A stretch of DNA of 64,000 bases from Acidobacteria bacterium SCN 69-37 (GTDB lineage Bacteria > Acidobacteriota > Vicinamibacteria > Vicinamibacterales > SCN-69-37), in assembly GCA_001724025.1 (NCBI GenBank), contig MEDJ01000012.1:1-64000 (forward strand), written 5' to 3'. Both the position numbers and the translations under genes were made by a program. How positions within the stretch are numbered: position 1 is the stretch's first letter; each line of letters opens with the position of its first letter. Shown here piece after piece: positions 17,082-26,830 of this stretch. The notes beneath the pieces were generated by a model that was not told where the DNA came from, did no database searches, and saw nothing but the letters and a program-made list of their open reading frames with translations.

Positions 17082-17889
17082 CGATCGGCGCCTCCCAGAT
17101 CACGTCGCCCGCGATCACGCGCTCGACGCCCGCGCTCGTCTGCACGATCAGCGCGCCCTCGCCATCGATATCCATCGCCCTGCCCTGTCGTTCACCTGTC
17201 GTATCCGTCCATCGGACCATGCCGCCAAGTCCCGCGCGCGCCAGGCCGCGCCACCGCGCGATCACGGCGTCGCGCAGATCGTGCCGCAGCAGGTGCATCG
17301 CCCCGCGCAGCTGGTCCAGCAGTCCGACAGCCAGGTTCGCGCGATCGATCTCGCGTCCGAGTTCGGTTTCGAGCGACGACGCGCGGTGCGCGAGATCCGG
17401 CGGCAAAACCACGTGCCGCACGTTCAATCCCAGTCCGATGATGACGGCGTCGCTCCGTCCGCCCGCGCTCACGGTCTCGGCCAGGACGCCGCCGAGCTTG
17501 CGCCAGGGCCGCCCAATCACGAGATCGTTCGGCCACTTCAATTCCACCGGCAACCCCGTGTCGCCAAGCACCGCCTCGGCCATCGCCATGCCGGCCGCCA
17601 GCGTCAGCAGCGACGTGCCCCGCGGCATGTCGGGCCGCACGATGACCGAGAGATACAGACCGGCGCCGGGCGGCGAGAACCACTCGTGCCCGCGTCGCCC
17701 GCGTCCACGGCGCTGGTGATCGGCCAGCACCGACGTGCCTTCCGACGCGCCTGCCGCCGCGAGCGCCAGGGCGACGTCGTTCGTGGAATCGACCTCGGCG
17801 ACGTAGCGGACGTCGGCAAACGCGCCAAGCGATGACGCGTTGGCTGCGAGTGCAGCGGCCAGATCGTCAGGCAGCGGTTCGAACGACAC
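17074..17889 (-). CDS. birA: Biotin--[acetyl-CoA-carboxylase] ligase
   Basis: Activates biotin with ATP and attaches it to the biotin carboxyl carrier protein. The 271-residue protein shows VDSTNDVALA, the adenylate-binding GRGRRGHEWFSPPGAGLYLS, ELKWPNDLVIG and KLGGVLAE, followed by a small C-terminal domain. No N-terminal helix-turn-helix is present, so it is a class I ligase without repressor function. It lies six bases after nadC. Confidence 0.93.
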   Translation of the reverse strand: MSFEPLPDDLAAALAANASSLGAFADVRYVAEVDSTNDVALALAAAGASEGTSVLADHQRRGRGRRGHEWFSPPGAGLYLSVIVRPDMPRGTSLLTLAAGMAMAEAVLGDTGLPVELKWPNDLVIGRPWRKLGGVLAETVSAGGRSDAVIIGLGLNVRHVVLPPDLAHRASSLETELGREIDRANLAVGLLDQLRGAMHLLRHDLRDAVIARWRGLARAGLGGMVRWTDTTGERQGRAMDIDGEGALIVQTSAGVERVIAGDVIWEAPIGG

Positions 17890-17895
17890 GGCCGA

Positions 17896-18732
17896 TCAGA
17901 GATCGATTTCGAGGCTGATGTCCGCCGCGGGGGCCGAGTGCGTGAGCGCGCCCACCGACACGTAGTCGGCGCCCGACGACGCGAGGCGACGTACACGATC
18001 GAGCGTCATGTTCCCGGACAACTCGATCTTCGCGCGGCCCGCCACGCGCGCGATCGCCAGCGTCGTGGTCTCGTCATCGAGGTTGTCGAGCATGATGATG
18101 TCGGCTCCGGCGCGCACCGCATCGTCGACCTGATCGAGCGACTGCGTCTCGACCTCGATGGGCGCCGGTGCGCCCGCCGCGCGCGCCCGCCGCACGGCCT
18201 CGCCGATGCCGCCAGCCACGCGGATGTGATTGTCCTTGATCAGGACGGCATCGTAGAGCCCGGCGCGGTGATTGCGTCCACCGCCGCACGCCACCGCGTA
18301 TTTCGCGAGCGCGCGCATGCCCGGCACGATCTTGCGCGTGTCGAGCACCTGCACCGGGGCCGCCGCCTCGACGAACGTGCGCGTGATCGTGGCAATTCCC
18401 GAGAGCATCTGCAGCAGGTTCAACGCCGTCCGTTCCGCGGTGAGCAGCGCACGCGCCTGCCCGCGGATCACGGCCACCCGATCGCCGGGCTCGCAGCGAT
18501 CGCCATCGCGACGCACGGGGTCCCACACGACGTTCGCATCGAGGGCGGCAAACACTTCCTGGGCCACCTCGAGGCCGGCCAGCACGAGCGACGACTTGGC
18601 CACGAGAACCCCCTCGGCCTGCCGACGCTCCGGCACGATGGCACACGAGGTCACGTCGCCCGGGCCGACGTCCTCGGCCAGCGCCAGGCGCACGAGGTCA
18701 CGATAGGCCGACACGGCCAGCGGCTCACGCAT
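17896..18732 (-). CDS. nadC: Nicotinate-nucleotide pyrophosphorylase (carboxylating)
   Basis: Quinolinate phosphoribosyltransferase of de novo NAD synthesis: quinolinate plus PRPP gives nicotinate mononucleotide. The 278-residue protein has EDVGPGDVTS, TALNLLQMLSGIAT, DTRKIVPGMRALAKYAV, GGGRNHRAGLYDAVLIKDNH and MLDNLDDE, the family's standard blocks. ATG 18732 lies inside the end of valS (8-base overlap); 18750 is a longer alternative. nadA and nadB are not in the window. Confidence 0.94.
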   Translation of the reverse strand: MREPLAVSAYRDLVRLALAEDVGPGDVTSCAIVPERRQAEGVLVAKSSLVLAGLEVAQEVFAALDANVVWDPVRRDGDRCEPGDRVAVIRGQARALLTAERTALNLLQMLSGIATITRTFVEAAAPVQVLDTRKIVPGMRALAKYAVACGGGRNHRAGLYDAVLIKDNHIRVAGGIGEAVRRARAAGAPAPIEVETQSLDQVDDAVRAGADIIMLDNLDDETTTLAIARVAGRAKIELSGNMTLDRVRRLASSGADYVSVGALTHSAPAADISLEIDL

Positions 18733-21289
18733 CAGCGGTATCCGGCGCAATCGCGACCGTCAAGTCCGCGGCGCCACACGTAACGACGGGCACGCTGACG
18801 TTGTTGCCCTTGATCACGTCGTCAGCAATCAACGCCCAGATTGCCGCAGACGCCGGCGTCGACAGCGTGAGCCGGACCGGGATCCCGAACCCGAGCTTCT
18901 GGTTCGATCGCGCGTGCCGGATCGCGGCCGTGTTCGCCGACGCGGCACTGACGGCCTCGGCGGCGATCGGATCGTCGGCGGCGATCGGCAGATCGGCGCG
19001 CACAGGCCAGGGCGCGCGATGAATCGATCCGGTCTGCCACCACGACCACACGTCCTCGGTGACGAACGGGAGGAACGGCGCGAAGAGCCGCAGGACGACC
19101 GACAGGGCCGCGGATGCGGCGGTCACGGCCGATGCGGCGCCGGGGCCCTCGCCGGCACGGCGCCGCTTCACCAGCTCGATGTAGTCGTCGCAGAACCACC
19201 AGAAGAACTCTTCGGTTTCGCGGAGCGCCGCGGCGTAGTCATACGCCTCGAGGTGACGCGTGACCGACGCGATCACGCCTGCCAGCCGCTGCAGCATCCC
19301 GCGATCGATCGCCTCGGTGACCTCGCCGGCCGGCGTCGTCTTCGTCAGCACGAACCGCGAGGCGTTGAGCAGCTTGATTGCCAGCCGCCGCCCCACCTTC
19401 ATCTGCCCCGGCTCGAACGCCGTGTCGACGCCCGGCCCGCCGCGCGCAGCCCAGTACCGCACCGCGTCAGACCCGTGCTCCTCGAGCAGCCCCATCGGCG
19501 TGACGACGTTGCCCTTGGACTTCGACATCTTCTTGCGATCGGGATCGAGCACCCAGCCCGAGATGGCCGCGGTCTCCCACGGCAGGGCGTCCGTCTCGAG
19601 GTGCGACCGCACCACCGTGGCAAACAGCCACGTGCGGATGATGTCGTGCCCCTGCGGCCGCAGGTGCATCGGATACGTGCGCTGGAACAGATCCGGGTCG
19701 CGGTCCCAGCCGCACACGATCAGCGGCGTGAGCGACGAGGTCGCCCACGTGTCCATCACGTCGGGATCGCCGACGAACCCGCCGGGGACACCACGCTGAT
19801 CCGCCGTGTAGCCGTCGGGCAGGTCGGTCGACGGATCGATCGGCAACCGATCCTCGGACGGCAGCAGCCGCGCGGCATGGTCGATCGTGCCGTCCTCGCG
19901 GACCTTGTACCAGACGGGGAACGGCACGCCGAAGAAGCGCTGACGGCTCACGCACCAGTCGCCGTTGAGGCCGTTCACCCAGTTCTCGTAGCGCGACACC
20001 ATGTGCGCCGGCACCCAGCGCAGCTGGCGACCGCGCTCGAGCAGGGTCGACTTCAGATTCATGGTGTGCACGAACCACTGGCGGCTCGTGACGATCTCGA
20101 GCGGCCGATCGCCCTTCTCGAAGAACTTCACGTTGTGCGTGATCGGCCGCGGATCCCCGACCAGCGCTCCCGTCTCGCGCAGCAGTTCGACGATGCGCGC
20201 CTGCGCCTTGCTGGCCGACAGGCCGGCCAGCGACGCATACGCGCGGGCGGCCGCCTCGGGATCGGTCGACTCCCAGCCCTCACTGCCCCACGTGATCGGC
20301 CGCAGTGTGCCGTTCGTCTGGATCACCGCGCGGACGGGCAGCGACAACTCGCGCCACCAGACCACGTCGGTCACGTCACCGAAGGTGCAGATCATCGCGA
20401 TGCCGGTGCCCTTGTCGGGATCAGCCAGCTGATGCGGCAGCACCGGCACCGGCACCGAGAACAACGGGGTCAGCACCGTCGACCCGAACAGCGGCTGATA
20501 GCGGGCGTCGTCGGGGTGCGCCACGAGCGCCACGCACGCGGGCAGCAGTTCCGGCCGCGTGGTGTCGATGATGACGTCGCCCTGGCCGTCGGTGCGTGCG
20601 AACCGCAGGCGATGGTACGCCCCGGCCATCTCGCGATCTTCGAGCTCGGCCTGCGCCACGGCCGTGCGGAAGTCCACGTCCCAGAGCGTGGGCGCCTCGA
20701 GCTGATAGGCAGCATCCTTCGCCAGCAGGCGCAGGAACGAACGCTGCGACACGCGCTGCGCGTCGCGTCCAATCGTCGTGTACGTGCGCGACCAGTCCAC
20801 CGACAGGCCGAGGTGCCGCCACAGCCGCTCGAACGCGCGTTCGTCGTCGACGGTCAGCCGTTCGCAGAGCGCGACGAAGTTCGGTCGCGAGATCGACACC
20901 GGCGTCGTTCCCGACTTCGCCGGCCGTCCCTGCGATGCGTCGAAGGGCGGCGTGAACAACGGGTCGTACGGCAGCGACGGATCGCAGCGCACGCCGTAGT
21001 AGTTCTGCACGCGCCGCTCGGTCGGCAGCCCGTTGTCGTCCCAGCCCATCGGGTAGAACACGGCCCGGCCGCGCATGCGCTGGAACCGCGCGATGACGTC
21101 GGTGTGGGTGTACGAAAAGACGTGGCCCACGTGCAGCGATCCGCTGACCGTGGGCGGTGGCGTATCGATCGCGTAGACCGCGTCACGCGGCGACGACTGA
21201 TCGAACCGGTAGACGCCGTCGGCGTCCCACCGGGACATCCATTTGTCTTCGAGTCCTTCGAGGGCGGGCTTTTCTGGGATGAGTGACAT
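18725..21289 (-). CDS. valS: Valyl-tRNA synthetase
   Basis: Class I synthetase charging tRNA-Val, 854 residues. It shows the HIGH-type signature (SGSLHVGHVFSYTHTD), a CP1 editing domain (IDTTRPELLPACVALVAHPDD), and KMSKSKGN. The protein ends after a short tail without the usual C-terminal coiled-coil arm. This matches the shorter ValS type found in Actinobacteria and Archaea, not the Escherichia coli type. ATG 21289 (MSLIPEKP) was chosen over 21334. Confidence 0.93.
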   Translation of the reverse strand: MSLIPEKPALEGLEDKWMSRWDADGVYRFDQSSPRDAVYAIDTPPPTVSGSLHVGHVFSYTHTDVIARFQRMRGRAVFYPMGWDDNGLPTERRVQNYYGVRCDPSLPYDPLFTPPFDASQGRPAKSGTTPVSISRPNFVALCERLTVDDERAFERLWRHLGLSVDWSRTYTTIGRDAQRVSQRSFLRLLAKDAAYQLEAPTLWDVDFRTAVAQAELEDREMAGAYHRLRFARTDGQGDVIIDTTRPELLPACVALVAHPDDARYQPLFGSTVLTPLFSVPVPVLPHQLADPDKGTGIAMICTFGDVTDVVWWRELSLPVRAVIQTNGTLRPITWGSEGWESTDPEAAARAYASLAGLSASKAQARIVELLRETGALVGDPRPITHNVKFFEKGDRPLEIVTSRQWFVHTMNLKSTLLERGRQLRWVPAHMVSRYENWVNGLNGDWCVSRQRFFGVPFPVWYKVREDGTIDHAARLLPSEDRLPIDPSTDLPDGYTADQRGVPGGFVGDPDVMDTWATSSLTPLIVCGWDRDPDLFQRTYPMHLRPQGHDIIRTWLFATVVRSHLETDALPWETAAISGWVLDPDRKKMSKSKGNVVTPMGLLEEHGSDAVRYWAARGGPGVDTAFEPGQMKVGRRLAIKLLNASRFVLTKTTPAGEVTEAIDRGMLQRLAGVIASVTRHLEAYDYAAALRETEEFFWWFCDDYIELVKRRRAGEGPGAASAVTAASAALSVVLRLFAPFLPFVTEDVWSWWQTGSIHRAPWPVRADLPIAADDPIAAEAVSAASANTAAIRHARSNQKLGFGIPVRLTLSTPASAAIWALIADDVIKGNNVSVPVVTCGAADLTVAIAPDTADA

Positions 21290-21340
21290 GAATCCGGCGC
21301 AGGTCGATGGGCCGGCCGCGCGGGCCGGCGCCATTAGACT

Positions 21341-22201
21341 TTACTCCGGATTCGCCTTGATCTTCTCGATCTCTTCCTTGATCAGCCGCTCGGCCGTCTC
21401 GAGCACGATGCGCCGGACCAGGTCGTCGGTCATCTTCGTGAGCACGCGGCGGACGGCGTCTTCCACCGTGGCCTCCGTCACCGGTGCGGCCGCGACCGGG
21501 GCCGGCGTGCTGGACTGCTCGGCCGCCAGCAGCGCCGAGAACGCACTGACCAGCGACACCTTCGGCGGCGCAGCGGCGGCAGCGTGCACCGGGTCGATCG
21601 GCCGCGGTGTCTGGTGGATGGGCTCCGGCAGGCCGAGCTCCCACACGGGCCGATCGGGCGCCTCGAGCGGCTCGGGGCTCGCGAACGTCGCGGGCTGACC
21701 AAAGGCCGGCCCGGCATGGTCGACGAGCGTCGACGTCGGCGCCTGCGACGCCAGGTGCACGGTGGCGGCGTGATCGGCTCCGACGACCGCCGACGGCTCG
21801 ACCGCGACGGCCGCCAGGGCCGGCTCGGGCACGCGCTCGAGCAGCTCACGCACGCGCGAGACGAGCTGCTGCGGCTCGAACGGCTTGACGAGCACGCCAT
21901 CGGCCCCGGCCACGCGCACGCGCTCCTGGTCGATCGGCTCGAACGCGCCCGCCAGCAGCAGGACCGGCACGTGACGCAGCCGCGGCGACTGCTTGACGAA
22001 CTCGGCGAGGGCATACCCGTCGACCTGCGGAACGTTGACGTCCGCCAGGATCACGTCCGCCGTCTCGCCTTCGCACCACTCGACGGCGCGCCGGCCATCA
22101 CCGACCGACACGACGCGCACGTCTTCGTTGGCGAACGTCAGTTCGATGACGCGCTGGATCGTCACACTGTCATCGGCGAGGAGAAGCGTCTTCTTGGGCA
22201 T
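21341..22201 (-). CDS. Response-regulator receiver protein with Ala/Pro-rich C-terminus
   Basis: A receiver domain covers residues 1-120: LLLADDSVTIQRV, phospho-acceptor Asp in VILADVNVPQVDG, and the Lys in VLVKPFEP. The remaining 160 residues are a low-complexity linker and a short charged helix at the end (LVRRIVLETAERLIKEEIEKIK). There is no DNA-binding domain, so an adaptor role is inferred, as in gliding or chemotaxis-type regulators. It may start at ATG 22201, or at GTG 22213, which overlaps the B12-gene stop as GTGA. Confidence 0.8.
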   Translation of the reverse strand: MPKKTLLLADDSVTIQRVIELTFANEDVRVVSVGDGRRAVEWCEGETADVILADVNVPQVDGYALAEFVKQSPRLRHVPVLLLAGAFEPIDQERVRVAGADGVLVKPFEPQQLVSRVRELLERVPEPALAAVAVEPSAVVGADHAATVHLASQAPTSTLVDHAGPAFGQPATFASPEPLEAPDRPVWELGLPEPIHQTPRPIDPVHAAAAAPPKVSLVSAFSALLAAEQSSTPAPVAAAPVTEATVEDAVRRVLTKMTDDLVRRIVLETAERLIKEEIEKIKANPE

Positions 22202-22209
22202 CCTGTCCG

Positions 22210-22626
22210 TCACACGGCCTCAGCGGGCGGCTGGACCGTCCGGTTGATGAAATCCACGATGGCCTGCATCGGCGTGCCGGGTTGAAAGACGCCCTTCACG
22301 CCCATTGCCTGCAGTTTCGGCACGTCGACGTCGGGGATGATGCCCCCGACGAGCACCGCGACGTGGTCGAGTCCCCGGGTCCGCAATTCGTCCATCAGCC
22401 TGGGACACACGTGCATGTGCGCCCCGCTCAGAATCGAGAGCCCGACGACGTCGGCATCCTCCTGGAGGGCGGTGGCCGCAATCTGCTCGGGCGTCTGTCG
22501 CAGGCCCGTATAGATCACTTCCATCCCCGCGTCACGCAGCGCCCTCGCAATCACCTTGGCGCCCCGATCGTGCCCGTCGAGTCCCGGCTTGGCAATGACC
22601 ACGCGGGTGTTCCGCATCCGCTCCAT
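22210..22626 (-). CDS. Cobalamin-binding domain protein (methylmalonyl-CoA mutase C-terminal type)
   Basis: A stand-alone B12-binding domain of about 138 residues, like the small subunits of acyl-CoA mutases. The cobalamin signature is intact: [22 protein letters not shown] with the axial His, then [14 protein letters not shown] and [11 protein letters not shown]. It carries the lower ligand side of adenosylcobalamin. It lies 107 bases downstream of a large-subunit-like gene, so the two probably act together, although that partner has lost catalytic residues. Start ATG 22626 or 22617. Confidence 0.88.
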   Translation of the reverse strand: MERMRNTRVVIAKPGLDGHDRGAKVIARALRDAGMEVIYTGLRQTPEQIAATALQEDADVVGLSILSGAHMHVCPRLMDELRTRGLDHVAVLVGGIIPDVDVPKLQAMGVKGVFQPGTPMQAIVDFINRTVQPPAEAV

Positions 22627-22733
22627 TCCGCCCGACGTCCATCGCCGGAGTCGCCATTCTATTGCAAGGGACGTACCCCACGCGGTGCCTGCCGCCACGC
22701 GGTCCGAGCCGAGGACCGGGAGGCGTCGATCGG

Positions 22734-24350
22734 TTACGGAACTGTACACGCACCCGCGCGTTGCGCACCCGGCTCGTCCCGATCCGCCTCGTCATCACGG
22801 CCCCAGACGTCCTGCAGTGCCGTGCACATTTCACCGAGGGTGACGTCGGCCCTGGCGCACGCCACGAGCGCGGCCATCGTATTCCCGTGGCCGCGCGCGG
22901 TGGTCTGCAACGCGGCGATGGCGGCCGTGGCCGCGCGGCCGTCACGCGAGCGACGGACAGCCGCCACGCGACCGGCGCGCTCGCGCGCCAGGGCCTGGCC
23001 TGCCCTGCTCGCCTGACCAGCCATGCTGGCGACGACGCGCGAGGAGCCCGTCCCTGGCGGCGGCTCGAGTCGTGCCAGCAGCGCGGCCCGCCCGTCTGCG
23101 GTCGTCACCCCGCCGAGGCGATCGAGCGCGTCGAGATCGGCGCGCGCGCCATCGGCCAGATCCTTCGTCACCTGCTCGACGAACCACGCCCCGCCCAGCG
23201 GATCGGCACAGCCGGCCAGGCCGTTCTCGAAGGCGAGCACCTGCTGCGTGCGCAGGCCGAGCGTGGCGGCCTCGATCGCCGACGCGGCCGCGGCCGCGTC
23301 AGCCGACGTCGCCTGGAGTCCGTCCACGCCGCCAAGTGCGGCCGACAGCGCGCGGTACACCGTGCGCACCAGGTGGTCCGATGGATCAGCGTCGATCCCG
23401 GCATCGGCCATGTGCGCGTGGATCCGCAGCGCCGGTGCCTGATCGGCCGCGACGCCGAAGCGGTCCCGCATCACCCGCGCCCACACGGGCCGGACGGCGC
23501 GGAACCGGGCCAGTTCCTCGAAGACGCCGTCCTCCACGCCGAAGAGGCCCGCCATGCACGCGGCTGCCCGGGTGGCATCGATCCCCGCCGCGACCGCCGC
23601 GTCGATGTACGTCGTCGCCAGCGCCAGCACGTACGACAACTCCTGCGGGACGGTGGCCCCGCGCGCGCGGGTCCGCTGCCCGTTCACGGAAACCGCCGAC
23701 CACTGCGGCACGTGATCGAGACAGAACGCCATCGTGTCGCAGACGAGACGCTGAGCCGGCGCGACCGGAAACAGTCCCCTGTCGCCCAGGATACCGGCGC
23801 CGAGAATATCGTGCTGCAGGGTGCCGCGCAGCGCATCCCAGCGCACCTGCCGGCGCTCGGCTGCGGCCAGCACGAGCGCGAAGAGCATGGGCGCGGGCGC
23901 ATCGACGGCCAGCGACACCGATACCGCGCGCAGATCGATCCCGTCGAACAGTTCGAGCACGTCCGCCGTCGAGGCGAGCGACACGCCAGAGATCCCGACG
24001 TCACCGGCGTTCGGCGTCGCGTCCGGATCGCGGCCGGCACGCGTGGCCTCGTCACCGACGACCCCGAGGCCGGAGGCTCCGGCCTCTACCATCTGGCGAT
24101 ACCACACGTTGACGGTCGCGGGGATCCCCGCGCCGCCTGGCGCGTGGACGATCCACTGTCGCGGGGGCTCGTCGGCCAGTCGGCTGTCGCGCGCCCCGCC
24201 ATCGTCGCCGCCGGCGACATTCGCGAGATCGTCGGGGGTGGCGATCACGTCGACGACCCGCCCCGACGGCGTGAGGAATACCGGCGCGCGTTCAGGGGCA
24301 CGCGTGCGTGCCGGCGTCAGGACGCTGGCGGTCCACTCGGCACGGGTCAT
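22734..24350 (-). CDS. Methylmalonyl-CoA mutase large-subunit-like protein, catalytic residues lost
   Basis: A 538-residue protein that aligns across the barrel of methylmalonyl-CoA mutase: [76 protein letters not shown] and the later [14 protein letters not shown]. The Tyr of the GYDSD loop is replaced (AGRDPDA), and the Tyr-His of SGYH reads GQR. The Arg of the RNTYIYP segment is also changed. The N-terminal TIRQYAGF block is missing. This pattern fits a non-catalytic MutA-type subunit. No B12 domain is fused; one lies downstream. Confidence 0.8.
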   Translation of the reverse strand: MTRAEWTASVLTPARTRAPERAPVFLTPSGRVVDVIATPDDLANVAGGDDGGARDSRLADEPPRQWIVHAPGGAGIPATVNVWYRQMVEAGASGLGVVGDEATRAGRDPDATPNAGDVGISGVSLASTADVLELFDGIDLRAVSVSLAVDAPAPMLFALVLAAAERRQVRWDALRGTLQHDILGAGILGDRGLFPVAPAQRLVCDTMAFCLDHVPQWSAVSVNGQRTRARGATVPQELSYVLALATTYIDAAVAAGIDATRAAACMAGLFGVEDGVFEELARFRAVRPVWARVMRDRFGVAADQAPALRIHAHMADAGIDADPSDHLVRTVYRALSAALGGVDGLQATSADAAAAASAIEAATLGLRTQQVLAFENGLAGCADPLGGAWFVEQVTKDLADGARADLDALDRLGGVTTADGRAALLARLEPPPGTGSSRVVASMAGQASRAGQALARERAGRVAAVRRSRDGRAATAAIAALQTTARGHGNTMAALVACARADVTLGEMCTALQDVWGRDDEADRDEPGAQRAGACTVP

Positions 24351-24369
24351 CGACGCACCGCGGGCCTCG

Positions 24370-26403
24370 TCATCCCGTGACACGCAGGGCCACCAGTTGC
24401 TTCACGCGCTCGCCCGCCTGCTCGGCCGCAATCTCGACGAGATACTCGCCGGGGGGGAACGATCCGAGGGCCAGTTCGCTCTCGAAGAGGCCAGGCGACG
24501 CGTTACCGCGCGGCGCGGGTGGCGGCAGCGCGGCCAGTTGATCGCCGTTCTGATTCAGCAGCCGCATGGTCAGGGATGGGGCCGTGCCGCCCGGGCCGTA
24601 GGCTCCGAACCGGATCAACATCCGCTCGGCCCGTCCGAAGACCGCGTTCACGACGGGCGCGGGCGAGGCCGTCTGCCGGATCGCCTGCAGATCGCGCGCG
24701 GTCCGGCCGCGAAACAGGAACGGGGTGGTCAGCTGGGGGCCGGTCGTGGTGAAGTCGGGCACGTCGAATGCGGCCTCGTCCGCGTCGAGCCGCAGGCCGC
24801 GCGCGTTCTCGGGCGTGACGCGCACGCGCAGCGGCCCCGGGGGCGCCTCGAACGTGACGTGCCCGGCCGGTCGGCCCGTCCCCGGTGAGGCCGGCGCGAC
24901 CGTGCCGCTGTAGACCTCGGTGCCGGACAGCGTGGTGGCCACGATCGCCACGCGATCGACCGCGTCCGACGCATCGGTCGGCGCGCCGGATCGCACCTCC
25001 CACGCAAACGTGACCGCCGCGCCCGGCCGCGCCTCCGCGCGCTCGGCGCCCATCCACACCGACACCTGCCGGCTGCGGTTCGCTGTTGCCGACCGCATCG
25101 CATCGAGCGCCGCCGTGACCTCGGCCGGCGATTCGGGCCGCGTCGGGGTCGTCGCGCGCATGACGTCCTCGGCCGTGAAGGCCCAGTAGCCGCGGCGCGC
25201 GCGCACCTCCACGTCCCGCCGGTTCACCCGCACGCGGATCTCGTGGAACTTGCCATCGCGCGGCGACCGCGACGAGGTGTAGCCCAGCAGGTAGTACGCG
25301 CTGCTGTCCTGCACCATCTGCCGCAGGGCCGGCAGCGGATCGTTGCGCCCGACGATCGCGCGACCTTCCGTGCGGTCGGCCATCACGCGCAGCAGATCGG
25401 TCGACTCCCGGAGAATCCGGCGATCGTTCTCGTTCGACACGTCCTCGTCGACACCGAACTCGAAGTTCGCGAGCCCGCGCGGATCGAGCGGATAGAACGA
25501 CACGTTGTTCCGCGTCGCCGCGCGAAACACGCGGGCCTCGAGCTCCGAGAGCAACCCGGCATCCTCGAAGAAATCCTGCGCCTGCGTCCGGGAGTTCTCG
25601 ACGCGCCCGATCGGCTGCGATCCCTGCCAGGAACCGGAGACGCGCACGCCGGACGGCACCGCGCCGCTCATCCCCTCGCTCACGTAGATGATCGCCTTGC
25701 GCCCCTCGCGCAGCGTGCCGAGGTATTCGCTGATGTTCTGCAGCGCCGTCATCGTGAGCGAGTTGCGCAACTGCTCCTGCTGCTCGACGGGCAGCGTCTG
25801 GTAGCGGTACTCGATCGGCGCTTTCGGCGTGTAGTCGTACTTGCGCCCCTCGAACGCCATCACCTCGTTCGAGGTCAGGGCGTGGTTGCGCGAGAAGGTC
25901 ATACCTGCCACACCCGAGAGCGGAGTCGCGATGGCGACGAGATCGTTGCGGGAGAGGCCGCGCAGGAAATCGGCGAGCTGCTGGCGCGACCGCATGCTGT
26001 TGCCGCGCCTGACGTGATAGTCGTCGAGAAAGACGACGAAGAGCCGGTTCTCGAGGCGGGCGGCCTCGCGTCGTTCCTGCTCGAGCGACAGGATCTCGCT
26101 GGCCGCCCCGGGATCGTCGAGGCCGTTCCCCGTCTCCACGAGGCGGAACGAGGTGACCGTCTGCGGATCCCCTTCTTCGCGCACCTCGAAGTCCGCGGCG
26201 GTGAGGTCGCGCACCGGCTGCCCGTTCCTGTCCGTCACGATGACATCGACGCTGACCGCATCGACACCACCACGGAACGTCGGCGGTGCCTCCTGTCCCC
26301 CGTCGTCAGGGCCCTGCGCGGCCGGCCACGCCAGGCACAACGACACGGCCGCCAGCACGAGGCCGACGCGAACGGGACGGAAACGACGCGACACCGGCGG
26401 CAT
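24370..26403 (-). CDS. VWFA-related Acidobacterial domain protein
   Basis: A 677-residue exported protein with an N-terminal signal (hydrophobic run ending near residue 30). Residues 45-400 follow the VWFA-related Acidobacterial domain (TIGR03436): VSVDVIVTDRNGQPVRDLTAADFEV, LFVVFLDDYHV in place of the usual DxSxS site, AIIYVSEGM, and SSAYYLLGYTS with RVRVNRR. The metal-binding DxSxS is not visible, so binding by the MIDAS mode is doubtful. The C-terminal half looks like beta-rich domains. Function unknown. It heads the run that continues into the mutase-like gene, 19 bases downstream. Confidence 0.85.
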   Translation of the reverse strand: MPPVSRRFRPVRVGLVLAAVSLCLAWPAAQGPDDGGQEAPPTFRGGVDAVSVDVIVTDRNGQPVRDLTAADFEVREEGDPQTVTSFRLVETGNGLDDPGAASEILSLEQERREAARLENRLFVVFLDDYHVRRGNSMRSRQQLADFLRGLSRNDLVAIATPLSGVAGMTFSRNHALTSNEVMAFEGRKYDYTPKAPIEYRYQTLPVEQQEQLRNSLTMTALQNISEYLGTLREGRKAIIYVSEGMSGAVPSGVRVSGSWQGSQPIGRVENSRTQAQDFFEDAGLLSELEARVFRAATRNNVSFYPLDPRGLANFEFGVDEDVSNENDRRILRESTDLLRVMADRTEGRAIVGRNDPLPALRQMVQDSSAYYLLGYTSSRSPRDGKFHEIRVRVNRRDVEVRARRGYWAFTAEDVMRATTPTRPESPAEVTAALDAMRSATANRSRQVSVWMGAERAEARPGAAVTFAWEVRSGAPTDASDAVDRVAIVATTLSGTEVYSGTVAPASPGTGRPAGHVTFEAPPGPLRVRVTPENARGLRLDADEAAFDVPDFTTTGPQLTTPFLFRGRTARDLQAIRQTASPAPVVNAVFGRAERMLIRFGAYGPGGTAPSLTMRLLNQNGDQLAALPPPAPRGNASPGLFESELALGSFPPGEYLVEIAAEQAGERVKQLVALRVTG

Positions 26404-26830
26404 GAACACCTGCGACCACACGACTGAACGGGGACGGCGCCATGATACCACCCGGCCTGTGACCGGCGCCGGAGACGACTGGCCTCCGCCCCCGTCACGG
26501 CGTCCAATCCGCGACAACCGAATCCTCCGGCACGCTCCCGGGGCCACGCGCGCCTACGACTGGTCAGGCCAGCCTCCCCTGTCGCAGGAATCCACTCGAG
26601 CGCGTCGAGAGCTCCGTGCGGCCGCCACCGACAGTTCTGTAAGCGGAATACACGGCGGACCGTGCCACGGCGGGCCGCGGGGCCGCCCTCCTTCGCCTCG
26701 CCCGTCGGCCGTCAAATTCCCCCATAGTCGAATAGAGGTACATCATGTTGCGAATACACCTGTAATTCAGCTTCCCATGTCGGCCGGGTTATGTCAGCAT
26801 CAGCGAACTCCCCGCTGCCTGGAGGTTCCT
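26404..26830. other. Intergenic region of 427 bases
   Basis: Between two divergent exported-protein genes, so it must hold both promoters. The sequence becomes A/T-richer from about 26700. I see no gene, no RNA and no strong promoter match. GGAGG at 26821-26825 is the ribosome site of the downstream gene. Confidence 0.6.
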
